Below, one piece after another: positions 42,502-49,803 of a DNA stretch of 64,000 nucleotides. The notes under the pieces are model-generated. The model had not been told where the DNA came from, did no database searches, and worked only from the letters and a program-made list of their open reading frames with translations. Source of the DNA: Claveliimonas sp034178805 (GTDB lineage: Bacteria > Bacillota > Clostridia > Lachnospirales > Lachnospiraceae); the NCBI RefSeq assembly GCF_050314255.1, contig NZ_JBNPMZ010000001.1:186001-250000 (forward strand). Reading direction: 5' to 3'. A program made the position numbers and the translations under genes. Each line of letters opens with the position of its first letter. Position 1 is the first letter of the stretch.

Positions 42502-44706
42502 TTATTTTTTGATCTTTATCATTGTAAGAATATTTTCATCATTTTCACGGGAACAGGTTATGTGATCCATAAGCTTTTTCACCAGTAAAATTCCCATTCC
42601 TTTTGTCTCTTTCTCATTCATCAGTGACTGGATATCTGTCATCTCATATGTAAGCGGATCAAATGGAATCCCCCTGTCGATCATGCGAATTATGACCGCT
42701 GCGTCTGAGTTGTCCTGTCCCGATTTCACCCATCTTCCATCACTGTCAATGCAGATTTTCACTTTTCCTGATTTTCCCGGATAAGCATACGAAGCCACAT
42801 TTGAGAACATCTCCTCAATTGCCATTGCAATCTGCATTATCAAACCAGTCGAACAGGAAGCCATTCTAAGCTCTGCCTCTACAAAACCTAACACTTCCCG
42901 AAGTTCCCCAACATTTGCTGCAAATTCCCTTTCTGCAATACGTTTTTCTTTTGCATACTTGTTATAATCCAGCATAAGCATTGTAATGTCATCAAATTGA
43001 GGGGCTTCTCCCACGAATGCATCAATATTAGCTCTTAATCCATGTATCATTTCATAAGGTGTAAGTCCCCTGTTCGTATTGAGAAATGTCTGAAGCCGCT
43101 CTTCGCCGTACAGTTCTTCACTGGCATTCGTGGCTTCTGTTACTCCATCTGTATACAGGAAAAGGCGGTCGCCGGGTTTAAGATACATCTCATGTTTTCT
43201 GTAGACAGTATTTTCCATTCCTGCAAGAATAAAGCCCGGACGCATTTTCAGATACTCAAATTCCCCATTCTCTTTTTGAATGAGGGGCGGATTATGCCCG
43301 GCATTCACATAACTGAGCTTTCCATCGTTCAAATCCAGAACACCCAGCCACGCAGTAACAAAAAGACCGGCGTCATTTCCTTCGCACAGAGCTCTGTTCA
43401 CAGCTTTAAACACCTCATGTACATCCATATACATCTTTGCATGGCTTTTAATCAATGCTTTAGCTAATGCCATAAACATTGCAGCAGGCACACCTTTCCC
43501 GGATACGTCTGCTATAACAACAGCAAGATATCTCTCTCCAATCATAAAGAAATCATAAAAATCACCGCCAACTTCTTTTGCCGGTGTCATACTGGCATAC
43601 AGATCGAATTCATCATGTTCCGGAAAAACACGGGGAAGCATCTGCGCCTGTATCTCAGACGCAAGATTCAGCTCTGCATCAATACGTCCTTTTTCGGTAG
43701 TAATTCTCTTTACATCCTCAATATATATCTTCAGATTATCAGTCATCCTCACATATGCAGCAGCAAGCTTGCCTACATCCGTATCATCAGCTGCAAGTAA
43801 TTTATAATCTTCCAGCATCTCTTCTCTTATTTTGTCATCAACAGATTCGTCGTAATATTTGCCGGTAATACTGATTAATCTGTCTATCGGACGGGTAAAA
43901 CGTCTTTCCAGCATCCACACAAACACTACAGTAATAAGAAGAAACAACCGCAGTGCTACCCTCTGAAAATATGTAATCGTAAACCACCAGTCTTGTGTTA
44001 TTGCCTCATCAAGGATATAAGAATAATATATAAAGACACCTGTAAGCGCCGCAAGGAAAACTCCTATTACAACAATGAAAAAAATAACTTTCTCATTTGT
44101 ATGGTAGATAAAAGGCTCCTTCTTCTCTGACATCCCAAGCTTTCTGCGAAGCCGGTATGCTATTGGCAGAAGTATGATGCCTGTCATCACCCCATAATCA
44201 AAATAACAGCCAAAACCATATAACCACGGATAAGTGCTAAATGAAAGATAGTCACTGGCAGCTATATTAAAAATAATGCACAATACTGACACAACCACCG
44301 CAGCCAGACAGAACTTAAGTACCCTGGATACCCTGTCCAATCGAAATTCATCATAATTCCTGCCACCATTCATTTTTTGCCACATGATATATGAAACTAT
44401 ACACAGGACAAGCCATTGCGCACTCCTGATAAGAATAAATACTACATCTTCACCAAGAATACATCTTACTATAATATTTCCTGCCACACTTCCAAATGCG
44501 GCAGGAATCCCGAACACGATACCCAAAACAAGAGAAATGGAAACCTGTGGAACCGTTATCCAGAAAATCGGTTCAATATAATCACTGAATGGATTTAAAA
44601 CCTCTATTGTAATGATACTCATCAACATTCCTATCAGAAATGAAAATATCATATTGCGATTCCTTCTGATAAATATTTGCCTTTCTGATTGTTTCTCTTC
44701 TATCAT
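42502..44706 (-). CDS. Membrane SpoIIE/RsbU-type PP2C phosphatase with RsbW-like ATPase domain (second copy)
   Basis: 734 residues, the same domain order as its downstream neighbour: membrane sensor (1-265), linker, PP2C (MTPAKEVGGDFYDFF, IADVSGKGVPAAMFMAL, KPGDRLFLYTDGVTEA, APQFDDITMLML) and C-terminal GHKL ATPase (AIEEMFSNVASYAYPG, DRGIPFDPLTYE, GMGILLVKKLMDH). The catalytic part is nearly identical between the two copies, while the membrane sensor and ATPase parts have diverged, which suggests two inputs or two partners. Its ATG overlaps the stop of the 28-codon ORF (TAATG). The ribosome site GGAG is unusually far away (13 bases), which fits coupling. 18 bases separate it from the next copy. 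Confidence 0.92.
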   Translation of the reverse strand: MIEEKQSERQIFIRRNRNMIFSFLIGMLMSIITIEVLNPFSDYIEPIFWITVPQVSISLVLGIVFGIPAAFGSVAGNIIVRCILGEDVVFILIRSAQWLVLCIVSYIMWQKMNGGRNYDEFRLDRVSRVLKFCLAAVVVSVLCIIFNIAASDYLSFSTYPWLYGFGCYFDYGVMTGIILLPIAYRLRRKLGMSEKKEPFIYHTNEKVIFFIVVIGVFLAALTGVFIYYSYILDEAITQDWWFTITYFQRVALRLFLLITVVFVWMLERRFTRPIDRLISITGKYYDESVDDKIREEMLEDYKLLAADDTDVGKLAAAYVRMTDNLKIYIEDVKRITTEKGRIDAELNLASEIQAQMLPRVFPEHDEFDLYASMTPAKEVGGDFYDFFMIGERYLAVVIADVSGKGVPAAMFMALAKALIKSHAKMYMDVHEVFKAVNRALCEGNDAGLFVTAWLGVLDLNDGKLSYVNAGHNPPLIQKENGEFEYLKMRPGFILAGMENTVYRKHEMYLKPGDRLFLYTDGVTEATNASEELYGEERLQTFLNTNRGLTPYEMIHGLRANIDAFVGEAPQFDDITMLMLDYNKYAKEKRIAEREFAANVGELREVLGFVEAELRMASCSTGLIMQIAMAIEEMFSNVASYAYPGKSGKVKICIDSDGRWVKSGQDNSDAAVIIRMIDRGIPFDPLTYEMTDIQSLMNEKETKGMGILLVKKLMDHITCSRENDENILTMIKIKK

Positions 44707-44792
44707 TATATTTCGTCATCTCCTTTATCAAGATATGTTTCTGTTATTGCACAACCCAATTCACTATGAATATATAATAGCCGATTTTTCAT
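44706..44792 (-). CDS. 28-codon ORF between recombinase and phosphatase
   Basis: Reads MKNRLLYIHSELGCAITETY and eight more residues, ending in an acidic DKGDDEI. The ribosome site AGGTG overlaps the recombinase stop codon, and the ORF's own stop overlaps the ATG of the phosphatase gene by one base. Function unknown; it may be a translational-coupling leader and not a protein of its own. Confidence 0.35.
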   Translation of the reverse strand: MKNRLLYIHSELGCAITETYLDKGDDEI

Positions 44793-44803
44793 CGTTTGTA
44801 CAC

Positions 44804-46396
44804 CTAATTTGTCAATTCATACGGATTATTAAACTTATAAAAGATACTGATAGAGCCATCCTCATTTACTTCAATTTTATCTATCAGCTCTAATACTACA
44901 TTTCTCGTCAGTTCGCCAATATTGATATAATTCTTAAATTCTTCCACCCACTTATCGTGTTGAATTTCAAGAGCTTCCTGTTCTGCGATTTCTTTATTCG
45001 CTCTATCTAAATGCTCCTGAAGCATAACAATATCTGCATCATATTCCCGAATGTAAGACAAATATTCTTCCTTCGTAATCAATTCATCCATATAATTCTG
45101 ATACGTCTTTTTCTTATAACCCGTTTTATGAAGAATCTCCTTTTCCATATTCCGAATCTGATTTGCAAACTCTTTTCTTTTTCCATCGATATAGTCAGTT
45201 TTATTCAGTTCCTGAATATCCTCAGGTGTTAAGATCTTTTTTGCCTCCTCCCGAATCGATTCTAAAACAATACTTTCCAACTGGTCATGTCGAATCGCAT
45301 GGCTTGTGCAGTATTTTTTCCCCTGGGTCTTATAAGTTTTGCAGCAGTATCCTGTAAACGGATGCTTTCCTCTCCTGTCGTAGGTTCTTACCATGGCGTG
45401 CTTACATTCAGCACAGATAAGAATACCGGAAAATACAGATTCCATTATACTACTGCCAACTGATTTCACACGTATTTTCTGTCTTTCCTGTACACGAAGA
45501 AATGTATCCTCAGCAATAATCGGCTCATGCTGGTTCAGAACACGTATCCATTTTTCCTTTGACTGTTTCACATGTTTCTTATCTTTATAAGACAGATTAT
45601 TATACTTATTCTGTACAACATGACCGAGATACACTTCATTATTTAAAATCGTATGTATGGTCTGATAAGACCAGTTCCTGGTTGTATCAAGTTCATGCGC
45701 ATTATAATAGTTTATCCCCAAAACACGCCTCTTATACTGAGATGGAATCAGTATCCCGTCATCAGATAAAATTCTTCCTATCTTTGCTTTACCATATCCC
45801 TGTAAATACAGCTGAAATATCCTCCTGACAACACCTGCAGCATATTCGTCTACTACCAGATGATTATGATTCTTCGGGTCTTTGATATATCCATATGGGC
45901 AGGACGAACCCAGGAACTGTCCATCCTTCATTTTTGCGCGAAATGCACTTCTGATATTCTTTGAGAGATCCTCACAGTACCATTCATTTACCAGCCCATT
46001 GATCTGGCGCGATTTCTTGTTGTCCTGACTGGCTGTATCCGTCCCATCAACCACACCGATAAAACGAATCCCCAGATTCGGCAGGTCGTGGTGCAGATAC
46101 TTCTCAATATGCTCCATATTACGCGAAAATCTGGACTGAGATTTCGCAATAATAACACCGAATTTTCCCAAACTGGCATCGTGCATCATTCGTTCAAAGG
46201 CAGGACGCGTATCGAAGAGACCGCTTTCATCATCATCGGAATAGATTTCTACAATCTTGAAATCATGCTCCAAAGCATAATCAGTCAGTAAGAGCCGTTG
46301 GTTCTGGATACTGGCACTCTCATCACCCCTACACAATTTATCCATATCTTCTTTGGACAGGCGCAGGTATAATGCAGCCTCATTCTCCCTGCTCAT
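44804..46396 (-). CDS. Large serine recombinase of the element
   Basis: 530 residues. The resolvase catalytic domain (about 6-155) starts ALYLRLSKED with the nucleophile Ser near residue 14 and contains SIQNQRLLLTDYA and KSQSRFSRNMEH. The recombinase DNA-binding domain (about 165-280) has CPYGYIKDPKNHN. A zinc ribbon (about 330-380) shows CAECKHAMVRTYDRRGKH then GYCC and YCTSHAI. A coiled-coil region (about 410-490) follows, as in phiC31-type integrases and SpoIVCA/TnpX relatives. It catalyses integration and, usually with a directionality factor, excision between attachment sites with a 2-bp crossover. Its start overlaps the end of the 52-codon ORF by 17 bases. Confidence 0.96.
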   Translation of the reverse strand: MSRENEAALYLRLSKEDMDKLCRGDESASIQNQRLLLTDYALEHDFKIVEIYSDDDESGLFDTRPAFERMMHDASLGKFGVIIAKSQSRFSRNMEHIEKYLHHDLPNLGIRFIGVVDGTDTASQDNKKSRQINGLVNEWYCEDLSKNIRSAFRAKMKDGQFLGSSCPYGYIKDPKNHNHLVVDEYAAGVVRRIFQLYLQGYGKAKIGRILSDDGILIPSQYKRRVLGINYYNAHELDTTRNWSYQTIHTILNNEVYLGHVVQNKYNNLSYKDKKHVKQSKEKWIRVLNQHEPIIAEDTFLRVQERQKIRVKSVGSSIMESVFSGILICAECKHAMVRTYDRRGKHPFTGYCCKTYKTQGKKYCTSHAIRHDQLESIVLESIREEAKKILTPEDIQELNKTDYIDGKRKEFANQIRNMEKEILHKTGYKKKTYQNYMDELITKEEYLSYIREYDADIVMLQEHLDRANKEIAEQEALEIQHDKWVEEFKNYINIGELTRNVVLELIDKIEVNEDGSISIFYKFNNPYELTN

Positions 46397-46538
46397 ACCG
46401 GCTCCTGTGTAGCTGAATGACAGACTTCATACAATCCACCAGCCGTTTATCTCCGTAAGAGACTGTGATCTTGATGGAAGGTATTGGTGATGTACCAGTT
46501 AATCTTTTCGTTACACTCTTCTTATTTTTTTCAGACAT
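46380..46538 (-). CDS. 52-aa element ORF upstream of the recombinase (possible directionality factor)
   Basis: Starts MSEKNKKSVTKRLTGTSPIP and continues with the beta-like SIKITVSYGDKRLVDC and a helix ending in RSRYEQGE. Basic and small. Its ATG follows directly on the TGA that ends the truncated dacF frame (TGAATG), with GGAG about 14 bases before. It overlaps the recombinase start by 17 bases. Small proteins beside serine recombinases of Tn4451-like elements (TnpW-like) and excision factors of phages have similar size and place. I cannot assign it to either family; the role is inferred from position only. Confidence 0.65.
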   Translation of the reverse strand: MSEKNKKSVTKRLTGTSPIPSIKITVSYGDKRLVDCMKSVIQLHRSRYEQGE

Positions 46539-47042
46539 TCAGCACCAGCTCTCCACTTTTCTATACTGTCTACCATTCTTAAACGCCACCCATGCGTCAT
46601 TTGCACTTGCCACCGCAATGCACTTGATCATGGTATCCACTGTCTGTGTCTCTCCCGGCTCCAGAAATACCTGTGATCCGCCCATGGATGCCGCATATTC
46701 CGATGTCGTCACCTGGTCTTCAAGTGAAATCTTCTTATCTGCCAGTGCATCAAAAATCAACAAAAGTGTCATAACTTTGGTCACACTTGCAGGAGGACGT
46801 TTCGTATCTGCATCTTTTTCAAAAATAACCTGCCCGGTCGATGCCTCCATCAGAATAGCCGACGGAGCACTGATTTCTATAGCCACTGCTATTTCCTGTT
46901 CCACGTTCTCTGATTCGTTTTCCTGTAATTTTTCAGTATTCTCAGCCGTTTCTTCTGCCTGAACTTCCATTTCACCCGGACAGAACAGGACTCCCTGAAT
47001 CCCCATCAGTACACTCAAGATGATTGCCAGAATTCTTCGCAT
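46539..47042 (-). pseudogene. 5' part of interrupted D-alanyl-D-alanine carboxypeptidase gene (dacF-like)
   Basis: Encodes the first 150 residues of the carboxypeptidase: signal peptide (about 1-28), an acidic Glu-rich linker (about 30-55), ILMEASTGQVIFEKDAD, the active-site PPASVTKVMT (SxxK) and ASANDA (SxN). After that the frame enters the element and adds 17 unrelated residues before a TGA at 46539. The KTG motif and C-terminal domain are at 39466-40257. The ATG at 47042 has GAGG just upstream; longer upstream frames have no ribosome site. The truncated product would be an exported, probably inactive protein. Confidence 0.92.
46570..46608. other. Right attachment site of the integrated element
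   Basis: Element half with the arm CTACCATTCTTAAACG (46570-46585), then CCACC, the exact core CATGC (46591-46595) and host half (46596-46608). Joined with the left end the two arms lie 12 bases apart, with the centre of dyad symmetry on the CA of the core, the expected crossover dinucleotide. Confidence 0.85.
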
Positions 47043-47069
47043 TTCTTCCTCATATACTCTATATCTATT

Positions 47070-47098
47070 ATTATCATTGTAAGCCTTCACTTCATCAA
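47070..47098 (-). promoter_or_regulatory. Candidate promoter of the interrupted dacF-like gene
   Basis: Minus-strand TTGATG, a 17-base spacer and GATAAT resemble SigA. I did not find a clear forespore (SigF or SigG) promoter. This promoter would also drive the element genes. Confidence 0.5.
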
Positions 47099-47113
47099 TT
47101 ATGTCTGTCCCTT

Positions 47114-47142
47114 TTGCATTTTGACTTCTGATATGATAAAAT
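47114..47142 (+). promoter_or_regulatory. Promoter of the DUF4317 gene
   Basis: TTGCAT, 17-base spacer, TAAAAT. It is divergent from and within 20 bases of the candidate dacF promoter. Confidence 0.6.
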
Positions 47143-47218
47143 CAGATTTGTCCTGCCCTGATGCAGGTAAAACAAATACAAACAGATGCCGCGCACATGC
47201 GGCAGATTGGAGAGAAGT

Positions 47219-48343
47219 ATGAATAAGAAAGAAGTACTGGAAATCCGCAAACAATTTTCCCCGGAAAACTGTGCGATTACACGTATCTGTGGATGTTATG
47301 TGGACGGTGATAAAGAAAAGAGGCTGGAATTCAAAGAAGCATTTCTCTCTCTTCCGGAAGAAGAGACTTTCAAATACTATGACATTTTCAAACGAACCTT
47401 ATCCGGAACACTGGGAAAGAATCTAATTAACATGGGATTTCCTCTGGAACAGGAATTAAAAGGTGGAACACAGGATTTCCTGATGCAGTTAAAAAACAGT
47501 AAATTAACAGACGATATGCTGGTATCCGAATTCTATGACAAGGTTATCGAATACTATGATTTCGGAGAGCATTATCTGATTCTCCTCATTCACGCAGCCT
47601 ATGATGTGCCGGGAAGATCCAGCGATGGCTCAGAGATGTTTGACGCATCCGATTCTGTGTATGATTACATACTGTGCAGCATCTGCCCTGTCACTCTGTC
47701 AAAAGCCGGTCTCTGTTATAATGCCCTGAAAAACAGTATCGAGGATCGGGTTCGTGACTGGATTGTGGCCGACCCGGCCAACGGTTTTCTGTATCCGGCA
47801 TTTAATGACAGAAGCACAGATCTTCACAATATCCTCTATTACTCTAAAAAGCCCGAGGAATTAAAGGATTATTTTATCGAGATGGTACTGGGATGCAGTG
47901 AGATTATGAGTGCCGGAAACCAGAAGGAATCTTTCCAGCACATACTTACAAATACGCTTGGAGATGACTGTGATTATACAGTTGTTAAGACAATTCATGA
48001 GAATCTGAATGAGATGATCGAAGAGGCGAAGGAAGAGCCGGAACCACTCTCTCTGGACAAGCAGGACGTAAAACGGCTGCTGAATAAAAGCGGTGTAACC
48101 GAGGAACAGATGGAGTCCTTCGACAAAGATTACGATGAAAATATCGGAGCCGGTACCTCACTCCTTGCATCCAATATTACCAATCTCCGGAAATTCAACA
48201 TCAAGACACCTGATATCGTCGTTCAGGTCAATCCGGAACGTACTGACCTGGTAGATGTACAGGTTATTGACGGAAGAAGATGTCTTGTAATTCCGATCGA
48301 TGATCAGGTCGAGATTAACGGAATATCTGTGAATCCTCGTTAG
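47219..48343 (+). CDS. DUF4317 domain protein
   Basis: A 374-residue cytoplasmic protein of unknown function. The start MNKKEVLEIRKQFSPENCAI and the ICGCYVDGDKEK motif that follows are typical of DUF4317, a family mostly found in Clostridia. The protein is acidic, and the C-terminal part (about 330-374) forms a strand-rich region ending in DGRRCLVIPIDDQVEINGI. GGAGAGA precedes the ATG at 47219. It has its own promoter and is followed by a repeat hairpin that may act as terminator. Confidence 0.88.
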   Translation: MNKKEVLEIRKQFSPENCAITRICGCYVDGDKEKRLEFKEAFLSLPEEETFKYYDIFKRTLSGTLGKNLINMGFPLEQELKGGTQDFLMQLKNSKLTDDMLVSEFYDKVIEYYDFGEHYLILLIHAAYDVPGRSSDGSEMFDASDSVYDYILCSICPVTLSKAGLCYNALKNSIEDRVRDWIVADPANGFLYPAFNDRSTDLHNILYYSKKPEELKDYFIEMVLGCSEIMSAGNQKESFQHILTNTLGDDCDYTVVKTIHENLNEMIEEAKEEPEPLSLDKQDVKRLLNKSGVTEEQMESFDKDYDENIGAGTSLLASNITNLRKFNIKTPDIVVQVNPERTDLVDVQVIDGRRCLVIPIDDQVEINGISVNPR

Positions 48344-48345
48344 GG

Positions 48346-48387
48346 GGGACGGCGGGACACAGAACCGTCCCTCTGTCCCGCCGTCCC
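48346..48387. repeat. REP-like inverted repeat after the DUF4317 gene
   Basis: GGGACGGCGGGACA pairs perfectly with TGTCCCGCCGTCCC around a loop containing CAGAACCGTCCC. It fills the whole space between two convergent genes and shares AGAACCGTCCC with the repeats at 49109-49176 and 60424-60447. It can also stop transcription from both sides. Confidence 0.8.
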
Positions 48388-48389
48388 AC

Positions 48390-49091
48390 TCAATATGCAA
48401 TGGCTTCTTCTCTTGTCATCCAGAAATGAATGCCGGTGGTGGAATCCATCCATCGGTCTTCGTTAAAGTCTTTTACTTCAACCCACTGTCCTTTCCGATA
48501 AACGAAATTTTCATCAACCAGTGACCATGCCTCATCGAACTCCTCCCGGGAGTCAAAACTCTTAATCGTCAGTACCTTAGCCTTATCACATCGGCAGGAA
48601 GGAAGTGTCGCCGAAGTTCTTCTGGCATCTGCCGGGATCAGAAGCTGAACCAGCCTGTCATTCACACATTTCTTATATCCGAGAATCGGCCCCGTCTCGG
48701 GACAATGCATCCGGAACCATTTTGTATCTTCATCTGAAATAATTCCATTCAGGTTTGCATGCTCCAATACAGCCGAATACAGATTGGCTCCGCAGATATT
48801 GCATCCTTCCATATTACATCCCCGCATACATGCGCCGTACATGTCTGCATTTTTGAAATTGACTCCCTTAAGAGAACAGCCATCAAGCCCTGAATTACGA
48901 ATACTGGAACCAGACATATCTGCCCCGTCCAGTGTAACATCCACAAACAGACACAGTTCAAATCCTATATTGGACAAATCTATGTCTCGCAGATCCATTT
49001 CCCGAAACGCCAGCTCTGATAAATCCAGGCGTTCTCCAGATTTACGAAGTGCCAGTTTTTTTATCAGCTCTTCTTTCTTTATTTCTTTCAA
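48390..49091 (-). CDS. Pentapeptide repeat protein with C-terminal DUF5758-like domain
   Basis: 233 residues. Residues about 20-115 form pentapeptide repeats of the A(D/N)LXX type, for example LDLSELAFREMDLRDIDLS and GADMSGSSIRNSGLDG, which fold as a square beta-helix. The C-terminal 115 residues are a separate domain with CPETGPILGYKKC and a tail containing GIHFWMTREEAIAY, matching the DUF5758-type companion domain. Function is not known; the repeat number is smaller than in DNA-mimic Qnr proteins. GGAGGTG precedes the ATG. Confidence 0.85.
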   Translation of the reverse strand: MKEIKKEELIKKLALRKSGERLDLSELAFREMDLRDIDLSNIGFELCLFVDVTLDGADMSGSSIRNSGLDGCSLKGVNFKNADMYGACMRGCNMEGCNICGANLYSAVLEHANLNGIISDEDTKWFRMHCPETGPILGYKKCVNDRLVQLLIPADARRTSATLPSCRCDKAKVLTIKSFDSREEFDEAWSLVDENFVYRKGQWVEVKDFNEDRWMDSTTGIHFWMTREEAIAY

Positions 49092-49108
49092 GACTTTTCA
49101 CCTCCTGT

Positions 49109-49176
49109 GACAAGGGGACGGTTCTCTGTCCTGTTTGCCTACCAACAAGACAGGACAGAGAACCGTCCCCTTTGTC
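49109..49176. repeat. REP-like 26-bp inverted repeat
   Basis: An arm GACAAGGGGACGG extended by TTCTCTGTCCTGT meets its reverse complement at 49150-49176 with only one extra T. The loop is 15 bases. It occupies the whole intergenic space between two minus-strand genes. Shares the GAACCGTCCC word with two other sites in the window. Confidence 0.85.
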
Positions 49177-49180
49177 CCAA

Positions 49181-49723
49181 CTATAAATCTACAATTCGTG
49201 GTCTGTGATGGGTATAGGGCAGGAATTTTTTAATCAGATCCTGAGTCTTAATCTTTAAATGTGTTGTATTGATTCCGGTATTGCAGACAAAGTATTCTGC
49301 TTCTGCTACCTCTTTATCCAGAATAAGCTGTACATAATCATCCTTATCATTTAAAAGACCCACTACACTCGCGGACCCCGGTTTTGTTCCCAGATGCTCC
49401 CACATATGCTCCGGTGAGGCAAATGACATATGGGATACTCCCAGCTTCTTGCTGAAGGAAGAAGTATCGAATGCTTTCTCCTCCGGCATTACCAGCAAAA
49501 AGAAGCTCGTCTTCTTCTGATTACAGAGAAATACATCCTTGCGAACCGGCGCATTGAAAACCTTACCGATATCCGAGCATTCCTCCATGGATGAGGCCGG
49601 ATCATTATCCACACGCTCAAATGGAATTCCCAGCTTTGTAAATACTTTATATACTTCCTGTTCCAACGGTACACGCTCTTTTACATTTTCAGGTACCGTT
49701 GTCACAATCTCACTAATATACAT
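49181..49723 (-). CDS. Prolyl-tRNA editing (YbaK/ProX-family) protein
   Basis: A 180-residue aminoacyl-tRNA deacylase-like protein of the prolyl-tRNA synthetase associated domain family. These proteins remove Ala or Cys wrongly attached to tRNA-Pro. Seen are FVRK-like NAPVRKDVFLCNQKKTSFFLLVMP with the catalytic Lys, and the GxxPGSASVVGLLND loop (TKPGSASVVGLLND). The start MYISEIV at 49723 is placed by GGAGG upstream. Confidence 0.87.
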   Translation of the reverse strand: MYISEIVTTVPENVKERVPLEQEVYKVFTKLGIPFERVDNDPASSMEECSDIGKVFNAPVRKDVFLCNQKKTSFFLLVMPEEKAFDTSSFSKKLGVSHMSFASPEHMWEHLGTKPGSASVVGLLNDKDDYVQLILDKEVAEAEYFVCNTGINTTHLKIKTQDLIKKFLPYTHHRPRIVDL

Positions 49724-49803
49724 AGGGTATTTCCTCCATTTCGATTTTGATTTATAATCTTTATTATAAGCGAACAAAATAAAAAAAGAAAGAGGTAGTA
49801 ATT

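Larger units (their letters stand above)
40258..46595. mobile_element. 6,338-bp serine-recombinase element interrupting a dacF-like gene
   Basis: Bounded by CATGC repeats within attachment sites. Contents, all on the minus strand and nearly without gaps: 52-aa ORF, large serine recombinase, 28-aa ORF, two SpoIIE-type phosphatases. There are no conjugation, relaxase, phage structural or resistance genes. The last gene ends only four bases from the attachment arm. Insertion falls exactly after the SxN motif codons of the host gene and preserves reading frame on excision. Compared with known skin-type elements in sporulation genes it is small and carries a signalling cargo. It may equally be a simple integrating cargo island. 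Confidence 0.9.

Noticed and set aside
40258..46595. The element as a prophage or conjugative transposon
   Set aside because: No phage structural, lysis, relaxase, coupling ATPase or replication gene is present among the five ORFs.
39466..47042. Split dacF explained as a frameshift, decay or assembly error
   Set aside because: The two parts are 6.3 kb apart, rejoin in frame at an exact core repeat, and the inner ends form a matched palindromic attP. That fits site-specific integration and not random decay.
47043..47090. Longer N-terminus for the dacF-like gene
   Set aside because: It would put a polar stretch before the signal peptide and has no ribosome site; the ATG at 47042 follows GAGG.
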